From positions 31,178,166 through 31,242,165 of the forward strand of contig CAIIXF020000011.1 of assembly GCA_903813345.2 (NCBI GenBank): a stretch of DNA of 64,000 nucleotides. The letters are read 5' to 3'. The stretch is from Owenia fusiformis (Eukaryota > Annelida > Polychaeta > Sabellida > Oweniidae). Positions 13,601 to 23,310 of the stretch are shown in pieces; the first letter of the stretch is position 1; every line of letters begins with the position of its first letter. A program made the translations under genes and the position numbers. Under the pieces are notes generated by a model. That model had not been told where the DNA came from. It made no database searches and saw nothing but the letters and a program-made list of their open reading frames with translations.

Positions 13601-16600
13601 TTCGCCATTTTTATCATCCGTTTGACGTTTTTCTGATTAGGCACAACAAGTTTTTAGGCCAGTTCACCTGTTTGAAAAGCACCATAGCAATACAGCTTGG
13701 GTTCTCTTACAAACATAGACGATTCTTTCAATTTTGCCGAAATTGGCAAGCACCAAACATTAATTGCCTATTGTAGTTAAGATTTAACAAATAAAATCTT
13801 AGGTTTTAACTATTTTTTACAAAAATTATTTTTGATGTAATGTGAGTTTGTTTTTTGTTGAGTGGAGAAGTGAATGACAGGTGTGTTAGGCAACTTACTA
13901 GCTACAGTACCTGCCGTAAATCACTCAACATAAACTATATTTGTCATCTGCTTTTACTGGCGTTTGTTCCAGGTAGCTTTGAAGATGAAACATCGCTGCA
14001 GTTGGCTTGGTTTTCTTTTTCCTGTTTTAAAGCCTGTTTTTTAACTCTACCCTTTTTACAATATGTAGTTGAATATACGTTTGACAAAAAAGATTAAAGA
14101 TTATGTAAATGATTTTTTAATCAAAATTGTTTTTGTTTTGGCCATGACGTCCAGGATCAAAATAAGTACAAACATACTAAGACCGACTCAACTGTATCAT
14201 ACTGACGATTTGGTTGAACAAATGTGAAAACCTTTGATTCAATATCTTACATAATTCAGTGTTCAATTTTCTGAAAAGAAAATCTAATTTAGAAAGTTAT
14301 TTCCTTGAATTCAAGTTTCGAGAACTTAAGTTTTCTCGTAAAAATTTGGCTATAACTCCTTATTGACACAATGTTAAAAGATCTTCATAATTTTATTGCA
14401 TGTTAATGGAGTTTTATATCATTATAGTTTAAAGAGATCAAGAATTATATGAATTTTATTTATCCTGCAATGCTATTTAGGCTGACCAAAACTCTACTGC
14501 CATCTGCTGGTATCTACCTAACTATATAGAAACTGACTGATCTATTGGACACAAAGGGCCATGCCTATGACTTTTGGCACAAAGTGTAGCCTTTAACATT
14601 TGAATTCCATTCTTAATTCACCTGTCGTTGCAGCTGAATGATCTATTGGGCTTTTTGGCTTTTACATGTTTCTCTTCCATTTTCTCTTCATCATAAGTAA
14701 TAGTTTTAGTTATAAAATTATAATTAGAACTGCTTGTCTCATCTCCTCTTAGCTTTAAGTCATTAATAATACTCCTATACTCCTTACAGTTCACTGTATG
14801 TAGCTGAATTATTTTGTTATTTTTGCAAATTAATTTCTGATTGCATCAAAATAAGTTTACCACATAGTTGCAACTAGCTGTTGATTTTTAATCTTCTCAA
14901 AATAACCCCCTAAGATTTGCAGACTTTGGGGGTAATGATATAACTTTGAAGTGAGGTTTTGATAATTGTTATAACATAAACAATTACTTACTTTGAACTC
15001 CTTCATATGTAATGATTATAAATTTTACTATTTGGACATTTGTTTTCAATTCTCTGTTTGTATACTTAAAGTGGTAGCAAAGAATAGAAACTAATGTTTA
15101 AAAGGCAATCTTTTCAAAAACCATGCTATTGTTGTTGTTTTCTTTACAATCTTATTTTATATCGGAAAAAAGAATTATGATATTTGATCAAATATGGAGG
15201 TAATTGAGAAAGGAAAATCCATTTGAAATGAAAAAGAGGACATCAAATTTTTCAAAACTATTGCCAAATTACCTCAAAACTCAAAACATGATCATGAAGT
15301 AAAGTTAGAACGCTTGAACTTTTTGGTCATATATTGATATTGGGCATGACGGAATATTGTGACCAAATATTATTATTAAAATGTCAATTATGACTATAAT
15401 CAAAATTTGTAAAATCCATATTTTTAAATATTTTTCTTTATTATCATCAGATTTTTTTATATTTGAATTTGATGTTTATACATGTATACAGATCCTGAAC
15501 ATACACAATATTTTTGTAAAGTTAAAATATAATTTAAGATACACAGCAATCCCTTTGAATTCATGTAGTGACCAATACCAAAATTGCTCGGCTTTCTATG
15601 GCAACTCTGAATGTAATTTTTGGGATCAAAGGATATCTAGTTTGGTAAAATAGGCAAGATATTTTTTAACCAAAAAGTTTCTGTTATTTCAGTCGCAAAA
15701 GGGAATGAGTAGCTTCAAAGTAAGGAGACTCCTGAGGGAGAAAGTAGGAGACAACAAATCCATGTAGATTCTTTAATTCTGTTTAGATGATATATATTAT
15801 AAAACCAGCAAATACTACCTATATAGTACTTAGTAATGTATTTACTAATAATATACATTGTGTATTATGAAAGGTGATTCATGCTGATGGCTGAAATTGT
15901 TATGACATATGTGCCTACATTTTGGAGGCAATTTCATGAAGAGCAGTATGTGGTATAATATACATATACACATGTACAGTATGTATGTGTACTTAAATCT
16001 TGGTTACCCCATGTAAAATTAATATGAATCATGTAATTAAAAGGCTATAAAATAACAAGAATGGAGAATATAATATGCATTCTATTGTTCATGTAGCGCA
16101 TTGATTTTGAAGACTATAAATCCCCAATTTGTGAAAATTGTTAATTTTCGAAACGGAGATATTTTAGATGAATCTAATGGAAAATTCATGTCTAATAAGG
16201 GATGCTAATATAAACATTGCTTTAATGAGTGAATTCCAGGATTAACTTTGCTAATATATCTTTACCTAATCCAAATATTCTATTCTGGCCAGAACAATTT
16301 CATTACTCTCTTTCAAAATCTTGACAATGTCTTCAAATTTTCCGATACTTCTAGAAAAATTTGAGAGTAAACCATTCAGGCTTGGAGTGTACCATGTAAT
16401 TTCTTTCTTGAAAGTGTTTTTGTATATCTTGGTAATTAAACCAAGTTAGATTTTTCCAGGGAATGCTATATGCTTCTCCAGGGTCCAAGTAAACAGGTAG
16501 CATTACCCCCTACATTTCTTGATGTAGGCACGCGCCTTCCATGTTCCACTGTTGTTGGACATTCATTTGACACCCTTTGATCCTCAAACAGTTGTTACCC

Positions 16601-18801
16601 ACCCATGAAAATAGTCTCCAGTTGCGGTGGGCATGGTCAGGTTCACAAATGCGAAAAAGTGAGAAATAGACATGAATTAGCGCAGAATGAAGTTCATAGA
16701 CGTGCATTTGTGATTATACAAAGATGTCATAAAAATCAGATACTTTCTCCAAAATTTAAAGTAAAAATGCTCAATAAAAGCATCAACATTTTTAGTTTTA
16801 AACAAATAATACCACCATCGATGATGATTTTCAGGTAGATTACATAGAACATAAATGAACATGTATTTTGTGAAATCTATATTAACATCATTCGTATGGT
16901 TGCCTCGTATGGGCTATGTGTTTTATAGACTTAGTTACTCAGTGAATCTCATATATGTGTTTTGCATTGTTGCAAGCTCATATCAATACATTGTAGGCAT
17001 TTTCCTACATTGCTATACATTGTAAGCATTTTCTACATTGATTCATATTTACCTTCGAATTTCTAAAAGTTCAGAATATTTGGTATTTCCAGGTCGTAAA
17101 ATATCATGTAGAATTTGCAGGTTTAATCTTGGGGAATCTTGGGGAATTTGAATGTGTAAAATATGCAAATAGAAAGTATGAAATCAGAATTTTAAGCAGC
17201 ATTATGAATTTTTATGTAAGATTTATAATACATTATCATTTTCAGTGACATGCAGGATTCATAAGTTATTTGAACATGTTTGTGGTTTATAGGGGTTACA
17301 TTCGACTGTCTATAGTGCTTTCTTATGAACAGCCTTTTGTGGAAGACTTTACAAAGGAAAATAGGAATGTTGACATTGTTTCATCAGTGATGTCATGGGG
17401 AGAATCTTGGGATTAAATTCTTCAGACATTCTTCTTGGACTCCAATTCCTTTCAGCTCAACGACATAATGAAATGATAATCCAGGAAATATTGAATTCCC
17501 TTGATATATTTCAAATTGTGTCATTCCTATGTCGTTATGTTTTTGATTTAGAGTTTGATTTTTATTGTGATATCTCACTTCCTAGTGTTTTCATCATGTG
17601 ATTATATATAACATTTACTCGTATTTAACAGTGGATATTGAAATGTGATATGATATTGATATTTTGCCTCAGGGACGATTCACACGCATTATGAGATTCT
17701 GGAGTAATGTTGAGATTCTTAAGAATTTTACATGGATGTAGGAGATGTCAGGAATCTCGAATGCTTTATATTGTCCCATACTGTACATGGCTGCCATGCT
17801 TCAATGGCATAGCTGAGATACCATATTGTGGTTAAATACCCGTGTCTAGGTCTTACACCCTGTTTTTCATTTGAGAGCCAATGAGTCTGGATAGGTCGGG
17901 AGCAATGGTCATCATCTATGTTTTATTTCAACTGATAGTCTTTTTAATGAAATTCATCATCTGAGAAATTTTCGAATTTTTTCAAGAAATCTGTATTTCA
18001 ATATTTTTTATTTTTGCAATCGTCATGATCTATGCTTCATTTGAAATAGAATTTATCATTTGAGGATTTTTAATTTGAAGCAATGTTCATCCATTTTTAT
18101 TTCAGGTGTAAGGAATTCCGACTTCTGGTAAAACAAACACAATTTGAATACAAATACATGAAATTTTGTTTTATTACAGAAACATGCATATTGGCTGGAG
18201 AAAGAGTCACAGATACAACATTGACGCAAATATGGGATTTTTGTTCGCACGTCTTTAGTTTATTGAGCATTATTGGTAACAGTATCAAATTGTTACACTT
18301 TTGTAACCATTTGCAAAAACTTGCCAGGTGGTGATTTTTAATATTTTCATTGTATCCAAATCTCAACAAAACGTTCTATACTTCCAGAGGCATAAAGATG
18401 GCATCGCTAGTATTATGTTCCGGGAAGCGGAAGAAGCTGATGTTGCTAAGGAGGCTTTAAATGGTCGTTGGTTTGCGGGAAAACAAATCTCTGCGGAAAC
18501 ATGGGATGGCCGTACAAAGTATGAAGTTCAGGAAACAGAGGAGGAACGTAATGAAAGACTGAAAAAATGGCAGGAATATTTAGAATCGGGAGGTGATGAT
18601 AAAAAAGAAAAACCCAAACAACCTAAAAGTGAAATTAATTCAGAGTCCACAAATATTGAAAATGACTCAAGTGCTGCAGATTCTACACAAGAGAAACCTT
18701 CAGGGAAAGTGAATAATGCCAAAGTGGATATTGAAAACACAGCAGACGATTCCATCGAAAAACAGCAGGAAGGTCCACAGGAAGCAATGGAAACTAGCTA
18801 A
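1532..18801 (+). CDS. HTATSF1: HTATSF1 / Tat-SF1 homologue (Cus2-like splicing factor), complete, 8 exons
   Basis: Coding exons are 1532-1675, 2195-3053, 3323-3439, 4061-4263, 4814-4983, 6546-6642, 12972-13061 and 18388-18801. All junctions are GT-AG, phases agree throughout, and the product is 697 residues. The family is a U2 snRNP-associated nuclear factor that binds SF3B1 and also acts in transcription elongation. Visible order: an N-terminal YEWDEEKQAWFPK segment (about 36-48), a low-complexity acidic/aromatic stretch (49-334), and a lysine-rich NLS-like stretch (335-373). RRM1 follows (about 386-470; RNP2-like MYISDM, RNP1-like KGDGLCCF). Then comes a UHM-type RRM2 (about 516-605) with RWF at 587-589, the aromatic motif that UHMs use to hold ULM tryptophans. 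The protein ends in an acidic tail. The start is chosen because the first residues are acidic as in the family and the ATG opens a frame with a good donor. Family assignment is strong; only the length of exon 2 is unusual. Confidence 0.95.
2195..3053 (+). CDS. HTATSF1: HTATSF1 exon 2 (long low-complexity exon)
   Basis: The acceptor is tttctttacag|ATTGAT and the donor CCAG|gtaagt. It begins IDADFIAQYQMSYG, matching the family block after FPK. The rest is low complexity: an aromatic run NFYYWWYYYYGPY, an acidic Glu/Asp/Gln/Thr-rich middle with short TTQSGDQ-like repeats, and a second aromatic cluster (YDWSAYYKASYEEF, WAAYFKTYYDAH, YFSQYYGENY). This roughly 270-residue insertion has no counterpart that I recall in vertebrate HTATSF1, where the acidic expansion is C-terminal. 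It ends in phase 1. Confidence 0.88.
3323..3439 (+). CDS. HTATSF1: HTATSF1 exon 3 (lysine-rich linker)
   Basis: The acceptor is ttttgtag|ATGTAG and the donor CCTA|gtaagt. The 117-nt exon keeps phase 1 on both sides. It encodes an acidic start followed by NKKRKGKKGKEKE, a likely nuclear-localisation segment, and then the linker into RRM1. Confidence 0.85.
3549..3901 (+). repeat. Direct repeat pair in intron 3
   Basis: A stretch of about 50 bp containing TTTCTTTCTCATCAAGATGA and AAATCCTGTTGTA occurs at 3549-3598 and again, with few differences, at 3852-3901. The copies are about 303 bp apart. No inverted ends are visible, so a local segmental duplication is the simplest reading. Confidence 0.6.
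3967..4080 (+). repeat. 60-bp tandem duplication covering the exon 4 splice acceptor
   Basis: Sequence at 3971-4020 is repeated at 4031-4080 with exactly 60-bp spacing. It includes cccagtaattcaaatt, the pyrimidine tract, the AG and the first exon bases AATGGT. The downstream copy joins the conserved KWFEVEDD reading frame and is the functional acceptor. The upstream copy (AG at 3999-4000) would read Lys-Trp-stop. Confidence 0.8.
4061..4263 (+). CDS. HTATSF1: HTATSF1 exon 4 (RRM1, first part)
   Basis: The acceptor is acttttctag|AATGG and the donor TATAAAG|gtaggt. It encodes KWFEVEDDKQTQMYISDMP, a helix-rich middle, DLMSKCGMIM, and KGDGLCCFIK at the end. MYISDM is the RNP2-like strand and KGDGLCCF the RNP1-like strand of RRM1. 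It ends in phase 0. Confidence 0.95.
4353..4534 (+). repeat. Dispersed ATGTCACCAC repeat family, copy 1 (intron 4)
   Basis: It starts ATGTCACCAC and ends with a segment resembling GTGACATTTT...ATGCCTTG. Other copies are at 32294-32440 and 48597-48740, and a related expanded element is at 5121-6389. The three short copies share an internal (g)gtctcc-like start, a run of GT-rich ggcgtttgg-like words, and the 3' block gtaaca..tg..g...gtgacatttt. It looks like a non-autonomous DNA element. Confidence 0.5.
4814..4983 (+). CDS. HTATSF1: HTATSF1 exon 5 (RRM1, second part)
   Basis: The acceptor is gcatttcag|AGAGAATC and the donor GGAAAA|gtaagt, phase 2. It encodes RESVDLAIQLVDGYNLRGK, KCELAKFELKGEYDPKKKK and a basic tail. 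These finish RRM1 and form the conserved lysine-rich linker to the UHM domain. Confidence 0.93.
5121..6389 (+). mobile_element. Inverted-repeat element with internal minisatellite (intron 5)
   Basis: The element opens ATGTCACCACC (5121-5131) and closes with its exact inverse GGTGGTGACAT (6379-6389). It begins with a palindrome, ATGTCACCACC-aaa-agtGGTGACAT, and a short GGCG-rich segment. About 7-8 tandem units of roughly 100-150 bp follow, with words such as ATTCAAATCTGACTTTAGA, TGACCTTCTCAAGGTCAAAA and CTACGTGTTCTCAGAAATTC. No coding capacity is visible. It reads as a MITE whose interior expanded as a satellite. Confidence 0.75.
6546..6642 (+). CDS. HTATSF1: HTATSF1 exon 6 (start of UHM/RRM2)
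   Basis: The acceptor is tgttattag|ATTGTTTG and the donor TTTGAG|gtgagt, phase 0. It encodes LFAWLPDKPTGERKRFE and then RVVILKNMFDPKEFE, the first strand and helix entry of the second RRM. The conserved hydrophobic VVILKNMF block is characteristic of this family. Confidence 0.92.
6643..7020. other. Intron 6, 5' segment without recognisable features
   Basis: This is unique-looking intronic sequence after the exon 6 donor. No element ends or exon-like segments were recognised. Confidence 0.4.
7021..7660 (+). repeat. Tandem repeat with 128-bp higher-order period (intron 6)
   Basis: Units of about 60-64 bp carry ATTGCCTTGATGTTGTACAA, GTTTTAAAGAGGTCTCTCTT and TATTCTTTGCCT. They alternate between two versions. 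The word TTAATATTC recurs at 7194, 7322, 7450 and 7578, exactly 128 bp apart, so a dimer has been amplified as a unit. The first units (7021-7190) are more diverged. Confidence 0.85.
7661..8446. other. Intron 6, no recognised feature
   Basis: AT-rich intronic sequence with no coding segment or element terminus that I can support. Confidence 0.4.
8447..10901 (+). mobile_element. Inverted-repeat element with (TCCG)n head and 833-bp higher-order repeats (intron 6)
   Basis: GCTCACATGGTG at 8447-8458 is matched by its exact inverse CACCATGTGAGC at 10890-10901. After the left end comes a (TCCG/TCTG)n tract, then tandem units starting TGGCACGTTTTAAAACCTC. Unit starts lie near 8563, 8713, 9061, 9396, 9548 and 9895, with two diverged units near 10240 and 10570. 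Spacing alternates about 150, 348 and 335 bp, so a block of about 833 bp (8563-9395) is repeated at 9396-10230. Each unit carries an AAAATGGCCGCCATTTT-type palindrome and TCTCGCGAAATTCAC. No protein is encoded. Confidence 0.78.
10902..12084. other. Intron 6, no recognised feature
   Basis: AT-rich sequence with small open frames only. Nothing that I can name. Confidence 0.4.
12085..12270 (+). mobile_element. MITE with CAGTAAAACCTGT ends and TA duplication (Tc1/mariner-like)
   Basis: The left end CAGTAAAACCTGT (12085-12097) is exactly inverted at the right as ACAGGTTTTACTG (12258-12270). The element is 186 bp and is flanked by TA on both sides (12083-12084 and 12271-12272), the target duplication of Tc1/mariner/pogo-type elements. 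The interior has TTCACT words but no open frame. A degenerate relative lies at 47067-47206. Confidence 0.85.
12740..12866 (+). repeat. Minisatellite, CACCCCTTGACACACA units
   Basis: About five imperfect copies of a 20-30-bp unit with CACCCCTTGACACACAC and AATAGACA. The minus-strand open frames rich in Cys/Val/Gly across it are by-products of the repeat. Confidence 0.75.
12972..13061 (+). CDS. HTATSF1: HTATSF1 exon 7 (UHM/RRM2 middle)
   Basis: The acceptor is tatattttcag|ACTGAT and the donor TACGAC|gtgagt, phase 0 at both ends. It encodes TDPGEINELTKDLREECSKY and GDVRKVTIYD. This is the first helix and second strand of the UHM, with the family-typical ECSKYG. Confidence 0.93.
13062..15692. 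other. Intron 7, 5' half
   Basis: AT-rich intron. A segment at 14499-14510 (GCCATCTGCTGG) fits the CTCF core consensus on the minus strand. No other feature is recognised. Confidence 0.4.
15693..15719 (+). other. HTATSF1: Candidate 27-nt alternative micro-exon in HTATSF1 intron 7
   Basis: A pyrimidine-rich acceptor (tttctgttatttcag) precedes 27 nt that end at a good donor (AAA|gtaagg). Intron 7 is phase 0. The segment reads Ser-Gln-Lys-Gly-Met-Ser-Ser-Phe-Lys without a stop, so inclusion would add nine residues between D560 and R561 of the UHM fold. This is sequence logic only; chance occurrence in a 5.3-kb intron is quite possible. Confidence 0.25.
15720..18387. other. Intron 7, 3' half
   Basis: AT-rich sequence with no supported feature. 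A short duplication of cattgtaggcattttc-type words lies near 16990-17040. Confidence 0.4.
18388..18801 (+). CDS. HTATSF1: HTATSF1 exon 8 (UHM end, acidic tail, stop)
   Basis: The acceptor is tatacttccag|AGGCAT. It encodes RHKDGIASIMFREAEEAD, then ALNGRWFAGKQISAETWDG, completing the UHM; R587-W588-F589 is the UHM R-X-F signature. A charged helix EEERNERLKKWQEYLESGG and a Ser/Glu/Asp-rich tail follow, ending MetGluThrSer-TAA. Upstream in-frame codons from 18328 are intronic, because family alignment starts at RHKDG. Confidence 0.95.
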   Translation, partial: RHKDGIASIMFREAEEADVAKEALNGRWFAGKQISAETWDGRTKYEVQETEEERNERLKKWQEYLESGGDDKKEKPKQPKSEINSESTNIENDSSAADSTQEKPSGKVNNAKVDIENTADDSIEKQQEGPQEAMETS

Positions 18802-18817
18802 CACCAGGTGGCGCTAC
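18802..18817 (+). promoter_or_regulatory. CTCF-like motif directly after the HTATSF1 stop codon
   Basis: CACCAGGTGGCGCTAC starts next to the TAA. It fits the CTCF core CCASYAGRKGGC at all but the first position and also has the GCGCTA extension seen in strong sites. Binding is not shown. Confidence 0.35.
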
Positions 18818-20430
18818 TGGATGGCATCTCAGCTGCATACAGTGGGGTAAGCTTATTCATCATTGATTTTAAGTTTTCCATTGCCAGCTATGACTTCAAT
18901 GCAACATACTTTTTGTGAGAATATTTCAGGATGACAGTCTTTCTGCGACGGCAGTCCATTTTTCAGACTGATGATTTAATTTATTCAGAAATGCAATTTC
19001 AGGATTTGTGTCTCAATTAATTCTGAACAGTATCTGTTTAATAACACCATCACCTGTTAGACATGCATCATAGAAATCATACATTAATGATGTCTAATAA
19101 TCTATATTATTATTCAACAGGTTCAAATAATTAATTATAACTGACTAAAATTGAGCATTTTCCTCAGTGAGAAAGTAAAGATACGCCCTTGAGACTCATG
19201 CCATACTTCCAACAGGGGGGGGGGGGGGGGTTAAGACTTCCCAAAACTTCAAGAACTTAACAATATTTTAATATCATTTTTATTTTAAATTTTACTTTAA
19301 AAATTTGCAACATATTTTCCAGGCATAAAATTATGTTGTGAGGGGGTTAAAAGAGATATTTTCAATTATTATACAGAATTGTAAAATTCTTGTTCGACAT
19401 TTCTCTATTTACAGTGTACTTGGGAAAGCTGTAAGATTTGTGCCAAGATTTTTGAATTAGCCTGAGGTAAAGATGTCATTTAAAAATTTTTAACTTGTTT
19501 GATTATTTTACTTTGAATTTGTAACCAAACTAAGAAAACACTAAGGGCAATTGAGATATTTTCAGTATTTTTTGTAAAACTTTTTCAACATTTTACAATA
19601 TAGAAATATAAATAGATAACTTGAAAAAGCTGCACTTTTGACCAGATTTCAGTAAACTTGAGTTGCATATATTTAAATTGTTTGAATTTACTTGGAAGGT
19701 TTGCAAGATTTGCACCAAGAATTAGATTGGATTGATGGAACAGCTTCACTGTAGCTAATCTAGATACATTTCTAAATTAGATAGAAACCACTGATATGGA
19801 AATTGATAAGAATATTTCTAATAAATTCTCTGTCTGCTCCAGTTAATCCTGACTTTTCTGCCAAAAATAGTGTTTTATTATATGATTTCTTTGATAAGAA
19901 TCATTTGTAGATATCATTAAGTGAGTGCAGAACAAGCTATTGTCTTTTTTATTCCAATTGTTCTTTCATTTCTGGGTGCAAACATTTTATTTTACTTTTT
20001 TATAAAAGAGTTGTCAATTTCATGAATCCAGTTGTAACTCATTTTTGGGGCAAATGGTTTTGTTTTTTAAATTGGGTGCCTCACCCCTTAAAAACCAAGA
20101 AGATCACAGTAATATAATCTACATTAATCATTTTTTACATTTTAAAGTATTCAAATTTTAATCCCTCCAGTGGATCCTTCTATTTAGTTTGTTGATGCCT
20201 TGATCTGGTCTTTTAACAACTTTCAACTTGCTCAGGGTTGAAGAACTAGAACTTTTATGTGATGATATATTCCCCATAGATTTATTACCAATATTTTCTG
20301 CAAGTGTTCAACATGTAAAATCTTACCTGGAAATTGAATATGTGATTTATATGACCCTCAACATTATAACCCACCCCGTGTTTAAATTCCATACTTATCT
20401 AACATAATTTCTGTCAAAAATTTGAATAAA
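18802..20430 (+). other. Probable HTATSF1 3' UTR and downstream flank
   Basis: No further coding exon is visible. GGG|gtaagc at 18846 could be a 3'-UTR splice donor. AATAAA signals occur at 19820-19825 and 20425-20430, and either could end the transcript. A 16-base G run at 19215-19230 interrupts the region. Confidence 0.4.
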
Positions 20431-20894
20431 GTGTCTAATTTTCTGTCATTTTTATATAATTCTACATACATCCATTATACCTATATACTCCATTCCTTGC
20501 TAATTCCACCCTTTTCCACTCTCTTATGCATTTTAAAATGTGACCATCGTGTCACTTTTCCTTTGGGACGTCTATCCCTAGAAAGATGGGCTGGCTGTGT
20601 GTATGAAATATCTAGTTATAGGGTGCCACATGGGGCAAAGTATTCCACAGACAGGCATGCCTCTTACTGACTGCAGCTGTCTGAAGTGTGACTGAATTCC
20701 AAGCTCAAATACCAGAAACTAATCCAAGGCACAAGGTCCTCAAGTTTTTTTAGAGAAGGCATTATTAATCATATCAAGTTCTCACTTTTTATGAATCTAC
20801 TAATTTGATGTCATTTTGAATTATAGGTGTATGAACATACAGGGTAGAATTAAAGCCAGATTTCTTGTTTTTATCATTTCCTTGATAAATACAG

Positions 20895-21180
20895 TACAGT
20901 ACTATATAATATAATATAACATAATATAATATAATATAATATAATATAGTTTAATACTAATATATAATTGTTAAGAAATATAAGGCAATGCAACATACGG
21001 TAAATACAATGATAAACAAGAGAATACAATGTAATGTATACAATACAATTCAATATATAATATGATACAAGGTAATATAGCATTACATAATACAATACAA
21101 TAATAGATGACAGGCTACAATATGATTCAATACAATTCTACAACACATGTATGATAAAAAGATAATGCAACATAATACAA
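20895..21180. repeat. Degenerate ATAAT / ACAAT microsatellite
   Basis: A long run of ATAAT-, TATAA- and ATACA-type pentamers. The same ACAAT/ATACA composition resumes at 23793-23960, so the LTR-like element at 21184-23792 interrupted one continuous simple-sequence tract. Confidence 0.8.
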
Positions 21181-21629
21181 TATTGTAACGGAATTTTGAA
21201 ATGTAAAATTTTTGATTTTTGATAAAGTGCTGTATTTTTGTACATTAGGTAATTATTACACTTGGAAAGTAATTTCCCATTGAGATTATTAAGATTTATA
21301 AATGTAGTATCATTTGCAGCACTTAGGTTGTACTTACAGAGGTGAAATAGTTCACATGTTTTATTTATTTGATCACGATTTTGTTTACGTTGATCGGGCA
21401 GTCTTATCTGGCAGTCTAATTTGTAGTTGATCGGTAGTCTAACATGACAACTTTATTATTTTACTTCCTGCTTTTGATTCGATGGAATCGAAGTAAAATT
21501 AGACTAGATGGTGGTTAATTACTGTTATATTTCTTGAGTCAATATTATAATCTTGCTGTATGGTCAATATTGAAGCGAAATATGGCGTAAATGAGCTGTA
21601 ATTCACAGTTGAAATCTTGTACGAAAATC

Positions 21630-21656
21630 AATGACGTCATCGGGCCTATATAACTA
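21630..21656 (+). promoter_or_regulatory. CRE plus TATA promoter-like segment inside the LTR-like element
   Basis: TGACGTCAT is followed about 10 bp later by CCTATATAACT. The spacing and order resemble a compact RNA polymerase II promoter. It points rightward inside the 21184-23792 element. Confidence 0.45.
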
Positions 21657-22449
21657 TCTCGCTGTTGAAGGCTCGTCAGTGCGATGCCAGATGTTGTCGA
21701 GGAAGGACCTCCAGAGCGGAATTTCGGGAAACAGCTTAAATCTTCTAAGTTTTATAGAACTTAGTCGATTTTGTGGAGTTGAAGCTATACGTTTGCAGTA
21801 TACACATAAAGATAGAAGCTGTACCTTAGTAGAATACATCTGATGAGCCAAGCTATACGTTTGCAGTATACAAGGGCAGATTGAGGAAACTAAGTGTGCG
21901 AAACTTAGTTTATTTTGGAACTTGGATTTTTGGGAAACTTTGATGCAACTAAGTGTGTGAAACTTAGTTTATTTATCGCACTGGAAGTAAGGGAGATCTA
22001 CAAGACTGGACAAAACTTCGACAGGGTGAAGCTATCCCCAGCGCAAAGCATTAGACGTATTGTCCAGCCTTCATAGACTGAGAGGAAATGCTGACATAAC
22101 TTGTGTTTGAGAAACAAGCTATTTTGATCATCAAGGAACTTAGACGATTTACAACATTATTGGACTTAGTCAATATTTGGTGAAATATTATTTTGGACTT
22201 TGTTGTTTTTGGAAAGAGAAATATTGAACTTAGAATATTTTAATATCAGTATCACTTAACATTAAATGAACTTAGTTATTTTAGAGGTCAAATATTTTCA
22301 CATGTTATATTTTTGCATATGTCGTTGTGTGCATGCTATATTTGTAGGTAGCCTTATTATTTAATTGTGAAGAAAGCAGGCTACATGGACTTAGCAGTTG
22401 ATGCCGTGTATTAGACGTCCTTGGACTTGGTAGATTGAAGATTGTGATA

Positions 22450-23310
22450 GTTTGACTTATACATCTACAGAGAAGAGGTTCTGGGACTTAGCAGTTTATT
22501 CAACGAGATATTTTGACTTTGATGATTTTGGGTCATTGAAGTTAGAATATACATCTACAGAGAGGACGTTCCAGGACTTAGCAGATTATCCAGCGAGATA
22601 TTTTGACTTTGATGATCTTGTGTCATTGAAGTTAGAATATACATCTACATTGAGGAGGATCCTGGTGATAGCCGTTCACAGAGCTGATAGTTTGACTTGG
22701 ATTATTTCACATAATCAAAGTTGAACTATACTACAACACAGAGAGAAGGATCCGGGAGATAGTCATTTCCAGACTTGATAGTTTGACTTGGATTATTTCA
22801 CATTATCAAAGCTGAACTATACTACAACACAGGTTGACTTAGGATCCAGGAGATAGACATTTACCGAGCTGATAGTTTGACTTGGATTATTTCACATAAT
22901 CAAAGTTGAATTATACTACAACACATTGAGGAGGATCCAGGACTTAGGAGTTTACACAACTGATAGTTTGACTTAGATTATTTCACATAATCAAAGTTGA
23001 ATTATAATACAACACAGTGAAGAGGATCCAGGAGATAGCCGTTTACAGAGCCGATAGTTTAACTTGGATTATTTTACATAATCAAAGTTGAATTATACTA
23101 CAACCCAGAGAGGAGGATCCAGGAGATAGCCATTTACCGAGCCGATAGTTGACTTGATGATTTCACATTATCAAAGCTGAATTATACTACAATACAGTGA
23201 AGAGGATCCAGGAGATTTACGTTTACGGAGCAATAGTTTGACTTAGATGATTTCACATCATCAAATTTGAATCATACTACACTACATAGAGGAGGATCCA
23301 GGAGATTACT
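22450..23310 (+). repeat. 90-bp tandem repeat array inside the LTR-like element
   Basis: GGATCC marks recur near 22657, 22747, 22831, 22931, 23024, 23115, 23204 and 23294, so most spacings are 84-100 bp. The first two units are more diverged and longer. Small open frames through it simply follow the repeat. Confidence 0.8.

Noticed and set aside
18328-18387. In-frame extension upstream of HTATSF1 exon 8
   Set aside because: It has no similarity to the family and lies before a good acceptor. The exon starts at 18388.
19215-19230. 16-base G run (also C/G runs at 49281, 53473 and 60815)
   Set aside because: Homopolymers of this kind are common and length-unstable in sequencing. No function is inferred.
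22452-22724. 90-codon frame with a repeated YTSTE..F..LA..YFDFDD motif
   Set aside because: The repetition follows the 90-105-bp DNA tandem repeat inside an LTR-like element; not a conserved protein.
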